Origin: Burkholderiales bacterium | GTDB lineage: Bacteria; Pseudomonadota; Gammaproteobacteria; Burkholderiales; Burkholderiaceae_C | DNA: 11,700 nt | Direction of reading: 5' to 3' | Assembly (NCBI GenBank): GCA_947450745.1 | Contig: CANFYD010000062.1 | Span: 1-11,700, forward strand | Shown here: positions 1-5,548 of the stretch, piece by piece | Numbering within the stretch: position 1 is the first letter of the stretch | Layout of the letters: each line of letters begins with the position of its first letter | Made by a program: the position numbers and the translations under genes | The notes under the pieces: generated by a model | Databases searched by the model: none | Told to the model about the DNA's origin: nothing | What the model saw: the letters and a program-made list of their open reading frames with translations, nothing else

Positions 1-748
1 AGCCGCCCAAAATGTGAGCGATGCCGTCGCGCAGAAAATTGCCGCTCAGGCCTGAGCGGGTGGCATCGGTTTGACCTTGAGTTTGAGTTTGAGTTTGAGC
101 TTGTGGAGCCGCTGCGAGCTGTAACTTCGCAGACGGTTCAACGGCAGGCTGCAGCTCGTCGGTGGCGGGCTTCGGGCGGGTCAGAGCAGACTGCACCGTT
201 GGCAGCGACACCGTTTGCTCCGCCGCTGTCGGGTCCAGCGAGACGACCCTCCCACCTTGTGGGCCGTCCAGCCGCAACAGTCCCCGGTGCGTCGGGTCGA
301 TATCGGCAAACAAGCGATAGCGCAGGCGCAGGTTGGCCATTTGGGCTGGCAGTTCTGGCTGGCAAACGGCCAACCAATGCAGGGCGATGTAGGCGCCGTC
401 CACCCGGCGCTCGAAACCGTGGCTTTGCAGTTGCAGCGGGCATTGGCCGCCGTTCAGCTCCAAACCCTGGCGCGCCAACTGTTCGATCTCCGGCAGCTTG
501 GCCTTCACCTCGCCCCAGGTGATGTTGCGGTCGTCGTTGCGGTCCAGCAGCAGCGCGGCGTCGAGGTCGCGCAAGGCAATGTCCCAGCGCAGCGTCAGCC
601 CGGCTTCGCTGCGACTCAACTGCAAATAGGCATCGCTGGATTTGTGCGCCGAGGCAGCAAACGCAGGCAGCAGCAGGCACGCAGCCAGCATCCAATGCGG
701 CAGCGAGCCTTTCAAAAATGTCTTAAAGCACTGCATCGATGCGCGCAT
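1..748 (-). CDS. HupE/UreJ-type membrane protein, N-terminal part (truncated by window edge)
   Basis: Reading the minus strand gives about 249 residues before the window ends. From the ATG at 736, the protein has a signal peptide (hydrophobic core near residues 16-29, ending ASA), then a mature start HKSSDAYLQL. A predicted soluble periplasmic domain follows, then a Gln/Thr-rich linker, and finally NFLRDGIAHILGG, which matches the start of the membrane domain in HupE/UreJ_2 family proteins. The membrane segments lie off the window. HupE/UreJ relatives are associated with nickel or cobalt uptake, but the substrate of this longer, signal-peptide-bearing type is not known. Residues 65-76 form an EF-hand-like loop. 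Two in-frame ATGs exist; the one at 748 is preferred because AGGGG sits 7 bases upstream. The gene overlaps the end of the TPR gene, suggesting translational coupling. Confidence 0.85.
   Translation of the reverse strand, partial: MRASMQCFKTFLKGSLPHWMLAACLLLPAFAASAHKSSDAYLQLSRSEAGLTLRWDIALRDLDAALLLDRNDDRNITWGEVKAKLPEIEQLARQGLELNGGQCPLQLQSHGFERRVDGAYIALHWLAVCQPELPAQMANLRLRYRLFADIDPTHRGLLRLDGPQGGRVVSLDPTAAEQTVSLPTVQSALTRPKPATDELQPAVEPSAKLQLAAAPQAQTQTQTQGQTDATRSGLSGNFLRDGIAHILGG
77..100 (-). repeat. Hexanucleotide tandem repeat inside the hupE-like gene
   Basis: Four head-to-tail copies of the hexamer TTGAG(T/C) on the plus strand are read on the coding strand as alternating Gln and Thr/Ala codons. 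They encode a QAQTQTQTQ-type linker between the predicted periplasmic domain and the first conserved membrane-domain motif. The unit is two codons, so copy-number change would alter linker length without shifting the frame. Confidence 0.85.
509..544 (-). other. EF-hand-like calcium-binding loop coding segment
   Basis: The twelve residues DRNDDGNITWGE (65-76 counted from the ATG at 736) fit the canonical EF-hand loop: acidic or Asn side chains at positions 1, 3 and 5, Gly at 6, Ile at 8 and Glu at 12. The match is visible in the sequence; calcium binding is inferred. Only one loop was noticed, as in single EF-hand-like (dockerin-type or excalibur-type) sites rather than paired calmodulin-type hands. 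Confidence 0.6.
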
Positions 749-1925
749 CTTTAAGCCCCTGGGTGATCAACAGTTGCCGGGCTTGCGCCAGCGCGGCGGC
801 ATTGCCGGCGGCCACGGCGGCACGGGCCAGCAGCAGCAAGTCTTCCGGCTCGCGCTGCGTCTGGATATTTCGCTGCGCCAGCGCCAGCGCACGTTGCGGC
901 TGACCCTGTACGTCGAGAGCGAAGCGCGCTTGCTCCCGCGCATGCGGGCTGGTGCCGGTGGTGTTGGCGGCGTCGATGGCGGCAAAGCGCTGCACCAATT
1001 CGGCCGCGTCGGCGCTGTCCCTCTGGGCTTTGCTCTGTCGGGGCGCTTGGCTCTGCCGCTGCGCAATCGCCAGCCGCAACAGCACCGCATCGGAGCGCGG
1101 CAACACGGCCAGCAGCGCCGGCACTTCCCGCCCGCGCTGCAAACGCAGCAAGTGATCGACAAAGGCCAGCCGCGCATAGCCGGCCGAATCGGCTTGCGGG
1201 TCCGTCAAGGCCAGCACCGCGCGGTAATGGGTCTCGGCGCCTTGGTCGTCGCCGGTCATTTCCTCCAGCAAGGCCAGCGAGGTCAGCAGCCAGGCGCGCA
1301 GCGATTGCGAATAGCCGGCCTCGCGCGACAGCAGCAGGCCTTGCAACTCGGCGCGGGCGGCCGTCTGCGCGGGGCCCAGGCTTTCGGTTTCGGCCCGGCA
1401 AGCGCGGGCGTAAAAGTCGGCACCGCTGAGCGACAAACGGCCACAGGAGTCGGCCGCTGCCGAGTAGTTGCCGCGCAGCCGCTGCAAACTGGCCAGGGTC
1501 AGCCAGGCTTGCGGGTGCAGCGCTTGCTGGGCCAGCGCCAGCCGCAGCGTTGTTTCCGACGTGCTGAACTGGTGCAGGTATTGCTCGACCGACGCGCGCA
1601 TCACCAGCACCTCCACCGGCGCAGTTGCTGTGGTCGGCCAGGCCTGCAAACTGCCCAGCGCTTGGCCGGCATAGCGCGCGTCACCTTGGCTGCGCGCCAG
1701 CTCCAGGAACTGGCGGGCTGTGGCCAGGGCCGAGCGCAGGTCGCCAGTCCCTTGTCCGGCCTTGCGGGCCAGCCTCGCATCACGGGCCCAGGGTGCCAGC
1801 AAGGGCAGCTTTTCCAGCACTTCGTTGTCCCGCTGCGGCTGTAGCGGGCTGGCCTGCGCGGGCAGCAGAGTGAGCAAGGCGCAAGCCAGCAAGCCCAGGC
1901 TCAGCCGCAGCGGTTTGAATGTCAT
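723..1925 (-). CDS. Secreted TPR-like (helical repeat) protein
   Basis: The 400-residue product begins with a clear Sec signal peptide (hydrophobic residues 6-23, likely cleavage after AQA at 25). The remainder is Ala/Leu/Gln-rich and alpha-helical. Segments near 138-160 (AWLTLASLQRLRGNYSAA) and 210-242 resemble tetratricopeptide helices, so a periplasmic scaffold or protein-protein adaptor is likely; no catalytic motif was seen. Its start is supported by GGAAA 6 bases upstream. It lies between the lipoprotein gene (79-base gap holding a terminator-like hairpin) and the hupE-like gene, whose start lies inside its 3' end. This arrangement suggests it works with the HupE-like membrane protein. 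Its specific function is not recognised. Confidence 0.82.
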   Translation of the reverse strand: MTFKPLRLSLGLLACALLTLLPAQASPLQPQRDNEVLEKLPLLAPWARDARLARKAGQGTGDLRSALATARQFLELARSQGDARYAGQALGSLQAWPTTATAPVEVLVMRASVEQYLHQFSTSETTLRLALAQQALHPQAWLTLASLQRLRGNYSAAADSCGRLSLSGADFYARACRAETESLGPAQTAARAELQGLLLSREAGYSQSLRAWLLTSLALLEEMTGDDQGAETHYRAVLALTDPQADSAGYARLAFVDHLLRLQRGREVPALLAVLPRSDAVLLRLAIAQRQSQAPRQSKAQRDSADAAELVQRFAAIDAANTTGTSPHAREQARFALDVQGQPQRALALAQRNIQTQREPEDLLLLARAAVAAGNAAALAQARQLLITQGLKDARIDAVL

Positions 1926-1943
1926 CGGAGTTTCCGGTTACGG

Positions 1944-1981
1944 AAAAAAATGCCCTGCCACAAGCCAAGCCTGTGCGGGGC
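1944..1981 (-). terminator. Intrinsic terminator or attenuator between lipoprotein and TPR genes
   Basis: On the minus strand the sequence at 1981-1952 folds as GCCC.GC.ACAGG paired with its partner across a five-base loop. This gives about 12 base pairs with one C-A mismatch, one bulged G and one G-U pair. After one A, seven consecutive Ts follow (1950-1944). It starts 23 bases past the lipoprotein stop codon and ends only 18 bases before the TPR start codon, leaving no room for a promoter in between. It may be a partial terminator that lowers expression of the downstream genes. Confidence 0.6.
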
Positions 1982-2004
1982 AGCGGACAGAGTCCGGATC
2001 GGCT

Positions 2005-2304
2005 TTAGCTTGCGCTGTCGTTGATCGTCGCGACCGGTGGGATGTTGTCGGCGGCTGCGGCAGGCGGCACGAAGTTGCTCAGGTCGACCGGCAGCGCCAT
2101 GTCCATGAGGGCGGCCGCGAGGCTGACCACATAGCTGACGAACCCCGAGTCGGAAGCCGAGGCCGAGGCCGGCGGTTCGTTCGTCACAACGGGTGCGGGT
2201 GTGACCACGGGGTCGCTGTAGCCGCCCCCGCCGCCGCAGGCGCTGAGCAGGGCGATCAGCAGCAGGCTGGCGGCTGCGCGCTGGATGGAGATTGATGTCG
2301 TCAT
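2005..2304 (-). CDS. Small putative lipoprotein
   Basis: A 99-residue product with a type II signal peptide: hydrophobic residues 10-20 followed by the lipobox LLSAC, placing the lipidated cysteine at residue 23. A run of glycines follows, then a Pro/Val/Ala-rich low-complexity stretch and a moderately hydrophobic segment (SYVVSLAAALMDMALPVDL, about 57-75). Gly rather than Asp at position +2 favours the outer membrane under the usual Lol sorting rule. It begins 15 bases after the DUF4331 stop codon and so is almost certainly cotranscribed with it. No known domain is recognised. The small size, lipid anchor and position suggest a partner or anchor for the DUF4331 protein, but this is inference. 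Confidence 0.75.
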   Translation of the reverse strand: MTTSISIQRAAASLLLIALLSACGGGGGYSDPVVTPAPVVTNEPPASASASDSGFVSYVVSLAAALMDMALPVDLSNFVPPAAAADNIPPVATINDSAS

Positions 2305-2319
2305 GATGAGGGCCTGTGC

Positions 2320-3873
2320 TTACTTGGCGCCGGGGAGCGGCTGGAACAGATAGGGGAAGCCGGGCAACAAGCTGATCGCGGCTTGATCGACGGCGTCATG
2401 CAGCTCCAAGCTGGTCTTGCCCAGCGGCACATTCGACGGCTTGCAAGTTGCACCCAGGCCCAGCGTGTTGGTGCCTTCGCCATTGGCCATGCACAAGGCA
2501 CCCATCATGGCGGAGATGGACACGTCCACCACGTCATCCTTCGGACGGCGACCGTTCGGGAAGCCGGAGAAGTCGGTGCCACCGTCACGCAGCGAGCCCA
2601 TGATGCCCAGGCGGTTCTGCATCGCTTCGGCCACCGGCGCAATGGCCGTGTTCAGGCGCAGCATTTCCGAGCCGACCACGTTTTTCGGCTGGTTGACGCC
2701 CGGAATGCCGGTCAAGAAGACGGTCACCAGGTCGGTGCGTGGCAGGTTCTTCGGTGCGGTGCCGGGGATGGCCAGCGTGTCTTCCAGGAAGCCTGGCAAG
2801 GTCGGGTTGGTCACGTAGGTGGCGAACTGGGCATCGCCCTTCGGCTCGGAGCCGTTGAACTTGTCCTTGTCCGGCAAGCCGATCACCACCTCGTTGACCA
2901 GCGGCTGGCCCAGACGCGACACCTGCAGCCAAGCGCCGCCGTTCACATCGGTCGTCTTGTGGCCGCTCTTCGGCTTGGCCGACAGCATGCGGGCTTGACG
3001 CACGCTGGCGGTGGTCCAGCCGCCGATGACGGTTTCGCCGCTGGCAACCAGGCAGCTCTTGTGGACTTCAACCGCCATCGTGGTCACGTTCTTGTCGTCG
3101 ATCGTGCTCTTGGCAGCGCCGATGAACTTGCGATCGGTGATGACGGACAGCGGGGCGTTGACGTTGTCAAAGATCGCGCCCAAGTTGACGGCGAACGGAT
3201 CCTTGCGCTGGCCGACGAAGACCTTGGCGGGCATGGCGCAACCGGGCATCGTCACTTCGTAGACATGCTGGGCGGCATAGCCCGGGTAATCAGGAATCGT
3301 CTTGGTGCCGATGTTGTCCATCGGCTTGTCGAAGGTGGTGCCGTTCTTGCCGGTCAACTGGGTGTGCGTGCCGGTGCGGCGCTCGCCGCGAACCACGTCC
3401 ACCGTGTAGGTTTCACGCAGGTTGGACTTGGCGTCGTTGACGCTGCTGATGGTGCCGTTCTGCACCAGCGGAATCGCCACATCCTTGTCACCGACACGGC
3501 GGGTGATGCTCTTCAAGGTGTTCTTGAAGCGGAACTGGAAGGTCAGGTCTTCCTTGGCATCGCCGTTGCTGTCGAGGTGAATCTCGTACAGCGCATCGGG
3601 GTCCAGCGCGAAGTAGTTGGGGCCGCCGTAAGCGTCTTGCAGTGGCGCGTAGTTGGCGATCATGGTGACGTAGTCGGCGCGGCCGGTTTCGTAGCTCATG
3701 AACATGTAGAAATCGGTGGCATCGACCTTGGGCGATGTCGTGATGAACGGCGCCTCGCGGTGGCTGGAGGCCTGCGTCGGGCCGGCCATGAAGGCCGCAG
3801 TCGCCAGGGCGACGAGGGTCAGGCCTTGCTTCAGCGAGCGTGCAGGGCGAAGGCTATTGATCTGGTTCTTCAT
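2320..3873 (-). CDS. DUF4331 domain-containing secreted protein
   Basis: The 517-residue product has a Sec signal peptide (basic start, hydrophobic 18-31, likely cleavage after TQA at 35). The mature protein begins SSHREAP, followed by KVDATDFYMFMSYE, which is characteristic of the DUF4331 family and its usual position just after the signal peptide. The whole length is collinear with that family, about 500 residues. The mature protein has four cysteines (in the contexts PGCAM, KSCLV, ALCMA and ATCKP), which could form two disulfides in the periplasm. No enzymatic role is established for the family as far as I know. The gene heads the envelope cluster and has an ECF-type promoter element about 93 bases upstream, identical at every consensus position to that of the sigma gene. 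The start at 3873 has only a weak ribosome site, but the signal peptide supports it. Confidence 0.92.
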   Translation of the reverse strand: MKNQINSLRPARSLKQGLTLVALATAAFMAGPTQASSHREAPFITTSPKVDATDFYMFMSYETGRADYVTMIANYAPLQDAYGGPNYFALDPDALYEIHLDSNGDAKEDLTFQFRFKNTLKSITRRVGDKDVAIPLVQNGTISSVNDAKSNLRETYTVDVVRGERRTGTHTQLTGKNGTTFDKPMDNIGTKTIPDYPGYAAQHVYEVTMPGCAMPAKVFVGQRKDPFAVNLGAIFDNVNAPLSVITDRKFIGAAKSTIDDKNVTTMAVEVHKSCLVASGETVIGGWTTASVRQARMLSAKPKSGHKTTDVNGGAWLQVSRLGQPLVNEVVIGLPDKDKFNGSEPKGDAQFATYVTNPTLPGFLEDTLAIPGTAPKNLPRTDLVTVFLTGIPGVNQPKNVVGSEMLRLNTAIAPVAEAMQNRLGIMGSLRDGGTDFSGFPNGRRPKDDVVDVSISAMMGALCMANGEGTNTLGLGATCKPSNVPLGKTSLELHDAVDQAAISLLPGFPYLFQPLPGAK

Positions 3874-3904
3874 GGGCGTGTCCCGAGGTGTGTTTTAAAC
3901 GGGT

Positions 3905-3921
3905 GGGGGCTGTCAGCCCCC
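3905..3921. repeat. Perfect inverted repeat in the DUF4331 mRNA leader
   Basis: GGGGGCTG-T-CAGCCCCC is an 8-base inverted repeat about the central T3913. As RNA it could form a 6-pair GC stem with a 5-base loop. It sits about 32 bases before the start codon, within the roughly 86-base leader predicted from the promoter element. No T-run follows it in the direction of transcription, so it is not a terminator. It could stabilise the mRNA 5' end or bind a regulator. Confidence 0.55.
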
Positions 3922-3965
3922 GGGCTGTGCGCTGTTGCTGCGTATGTTTGGCAGCGCTGCAGATC

Positions 3966-3994
3966 TATACGCAAGCTGTTTTCAATCGGATGCA
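3966..3994 (-). promoter_or_regulatory. Predicted ECF sigma promoter of the DUF4331 gene cluster
   Basis: On the minus strand TGCATCC (3994-3988) and CGTATA (3971-3966) are separated by exactly 16 bases. The same two elements at the same distance precede the ECF sigma gene at 5507-5479. The base just before CGTATA is G in both. The spacing suits an ECF promoter, and CATCC resembles the -35 element reported for SigK-type sigma factors that pair with RskA anti-sigma factors. Transcription would begin near 3959, giving a leader of about 86 bases. Confidence 0.8.
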
Positions 3995-4076
3995 GCCCAT
4001 CTGCAAATAATTCGTAAATTGTTGTGACCGCTTGCGCAAGCTGAGGCTTGCGGGTCAGCAAAGCCCGGCCAGAATG

Positions 4077-4102
4077 AAAAAAGCCCCGCGGTTGCGGGGC
4101 TT
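4077..4102 (-). terminator. Intrinsic terminator after the anti-sigma gene
   Basis: A perfect 9-base-pair stem (AAGCCCCGC with GCGGGGCTT) and a 4-base loop are followed on the minus strand by six Ts. It lies about 40 bases past the anti-sigma stop codon and upstream of the DUF4331 promoter. The sigma operon and the envelope cluster should therefore be separate transcription units. Confidence 0.92.
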
Positions 4103-4142
4103 GGTGTGGTGGGAGAACTCTCGATGGGCGCTTGACACGACA

Positions 4143-4823
4143 CTAGATCGTGCCGGCCGAGATGATCGGGCCGGTCGGCGTACCGGTCGGTGAACCGCCG
4201 CTGGGTTCCATGCTGACGGCAAAGGCACTGGTGTCTTGCAGCAAGTGAGCGCGCAGCACCGTGGTGGCAGCTTGCGCCGACACCAAGCCCAGGGAGCGCG
4301 GTGCGCCGGCTGTCGGCACGGCCCAGAGTTCGAGCGCGCGGCCCTGCGCCAAGCTGACCTCGCCCAGCGGTTTCAGCACCAGCGCTCGGCCGTCGGTGCT
4401 GACGCTGGCCACAAAGCCGGCCTTGATGATGGCCGCACCGTCCGGCGTGCCGTTCATCACGATGATGATGGGCGGCTGCGCGGGCTGCGGCTGGTTCAAG
4501 GTGACCAGCAGCGCAATCGCCGCCGCACTGGTGGCGCCGCTGAAGCCTTGCCACAGGCCGAGGCGCTGCCACCAGCGCGGCACCGCTGCCAGCTCACCAA
4601 ACAAGCGCTGCTGCAAGGCCGTCCAGACACGCGGCGGCGGCTCTACCGGCGTGATCTGCGCGGCCAGCGGCTGCATCCGTTGCTGCCAAGACTGCACGGC
4701 GTCGGCCATACGAGGGTGAGCCGGCAGCAGAGTTTCAAAGCGCCGGCGCGCACCACCGCGCAAGGTGCCCAGTACATATTCCGCAGCCAGTTTTTCGGCT
4801 AATTCGGGGCGGCTGTAATCCAT
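4143..4823 (-). CDS. RskA-family transmembrane anti-sigma factor
   Basis: The 226-residue product has the layout of RskA-type anti-sigma factors: a cytoplasmic sigma-binding domain (about 5-75, with LAAEYVLGTLRGGARRRFE), one membrane segment (about 88-109), and a periplasmic RskA domain. The RskA domain holds LELWAVP near 165 and ends in the family signature MEPSGGSPTGTPTGPII. It contains no cysteine, so the His-Cys zinc motif of ZAS anti-sigma factors is absent. It should hold the adjacent sigma factor inactive at the inner membrane until a periplasmic signal causes release, commonly by regulated proteolysis in this class. Its ATG overlaps the sigma stop codon by one base (TGATG), implying coupled translation and stoichiometric synthesis. 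Confidence 0.9.
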   Translation of the reverse strand: MDYSRPELAEKLAAEYVLGTLRGGARRRFETLLPAHPRMADAVQSWQQRMQPLAAQITPVEPPPRVWTALQQRLFGELAAVPRWWQRLGLWQGFSGATSAAAIALLVTLNQPQPAQPPIIIVMNGTPDGAAIIKAGFVASVSTDGRALVLKPLGEVSLAQGRALELWAVPTAGAPRSLGLVSAQAATTVLRAHLLQDTSAFAVSMEPSGGSPTGTPTGPIISAGTI

Positions 4824-5470
4824 CAGAGGGCTCCCACGCTAGAGCCGGACAGGCCGGCGGCCCGGTCCAGGCAACTGCGCAAACTTTGCAAGCCGCGGCG
4901 CACCCAGCTTTTCACGGTACCCAGCGGCTGGCAAAGTTGCTCGGCCACTTCGGCATGCGACAGACCTTGGTAATAAGCGAGCGCCAAGCTGGAGCGCTGC
5001 TGCCCATTCAGCGCCTGCATGCAGGTTTCGAGCGAATGGTTGCGCGAGGCTTGCTCCAGCAAATCGAGCGGGCCGGCCGCTTGATCGGGCATGTTTTCAA
5101 GCAAATCATGTTCGGCACTGTCGTCACCGTCGCCGCTGCTGACGTAGCGGCTGACGGTGACCGGCGCGGACTTGCTGCGCCGCAGGCTGTCGATGGCGCG
5201 GTTGCGGGCCACGCTGGTCAGCCAGGTCATCGGTTGGGACAAGCGGTCGTCGAAGCCATCGGCGGCGCGCCAGACATTGACAAAGACTTCTTGCAACACA
5301 TCTTCGGCTTGCGCGCGGTCGCTGTTGATGCGCAGCACGACGCCGAACAGTTGCGCACTGGTGCTGCGGTACAGCGCTTCAAAAGCAGAGCGATCGCGCA
5401 AGGCGATGCGGGACAGCAAGGCCGATAGCTCGGCGTTGCGGCTGCTGGCAGGGTTCGGGTTTGGGCTCAT
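4823..5470 (-). CDS. ECF-family RNA polymerase sigma factor
   Basis: The 215-residue product has both ECF sigma domains. Region 2 (about 26-100) includes DVLQEVFVNVW at 57-67 and the promoter-melting and -10-reading helix around TWLTSVARNRAIDSLRR. Region 4 (about 147-200) has the helix-turn-helix SHAEVAEQLCQPLGTVKSWV that reads the -35 element. An acidic linker (SSGDGDDSAEHD) separates them. It is most like SigK-type sigma factors that pair with RskA anti-sigma proteins, which fits the next gene. The start is the only plausible in-frame ATG before region 2. A bipartite element at 5507-5479 lies immediately upstream, which predicts autoregulation. The -10 element ends only 8 bases before the ATG, so the transcript is probably leaderless or nearly so. 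Confidence 0.93.
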   Translation of the reverse strand: MSPNPNPASSRNAELSALLSRIALRDRSAFEALYRSTSAQLFGVVLRINSDRAQAEDVLQEVFVNVWRAADGFDDRLSQPMTWLTSVARNRAIDSLRRSKSAPVTVSRYVSSGDGDDSAEHDLLENMPDQAAGPLDLLEQASRNHSLETCMQALNGQQRSSLALAYYQGLSHAEVAEQLCQPLGTVKSWVRRGLQSLRSCLDRAAGLSGSSVGAL

Positions 5471-5478
5471 GTGATTTT

Positions 5479-5507
5479 TATACGCGTGGTGTGGCGGCTT
5501 GGATGCA
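5479..5507 (-). promoter_or_regulatory. Predicted autoregulated promoter of the ECF sigma operon
   Basis: TGCATCC (5507-5501) and CGTATA (5484-5479) are 16 bases apart on the minus strand, matching the element upstream of the DUF4331 gene at all 13 bases and in spacing, while the spacers between them differ. The -10 element ends 8 bases before the sigma start codon, so the first transcribed base would fall at or within a few bases of the ATG. Confidence 0.8.
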
Positions 5508-5531
5508 TGAAATGAGCTGCTGGAGTTGTAG

Positions 5532-5547
5532 AAAAGGCGCTGTCGCC
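5532..5547 (-). terminator. Possible weak terminator after amiC
   Basis: Just after the amiC stop codon the minus strand reads GGCG-ACAG-CGCC followed by four Ts. The stem has only four GC pairs and the T-run is short, so at most partial termination is expected. Read-through from amiC could give the sigma operon a basal, sigma-independent transcript that includes a leader. Confidence 0.3.
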
Positions 5548-5548
5548 A

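Noticed and set aside
138..695. A 185-codon minus-strand frame at the left end
   Set aside because: It is out of frame with the HupE-like reading, which starts at 748 or 736 and stays open to the window edge with signal peptide, EF-hand-like loop and the HupE/UreJ motif.
642..1844. A 400-codon plus-strand frame opposite the TPR gene
   Set aside because: It is Gln/Arg/Gly-rich without recognisable motifs, and the opposite strand encodes a protein with a signal peptide and helical repeats that fits the cluster.
3905..3921. The GGGGGCTGTCAGCCCCC palindrome as an intrinsic terminator
   Set aside because: Neither side carries a T-run; on the minus strand the stem is followed by ACCCGTTTAAAA. It lies between promoter and start codon, so it is described as a leader element instead.
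2383..4017. A 544-codon open frame on the plus strand, antisense to the DUF4331 gene
   Set aside because: Its predicted protein is rich in Val, His, Arg and Gly with no domain signature, and it mirrors the DUF4331 codons on the other strand. Long antisense frames are expected in high-GC DNA. The DUF4331 reading has a signal peptide and family motifs.
4674..4705. Another TGCATCC on the plus strand, within the anti-sigma gene
   Set aside because: No CGTATA follows at 16 bases, it lies inside coding sequence on the wrong strand, and no gene starts downstream of it. It is probably a chance match.
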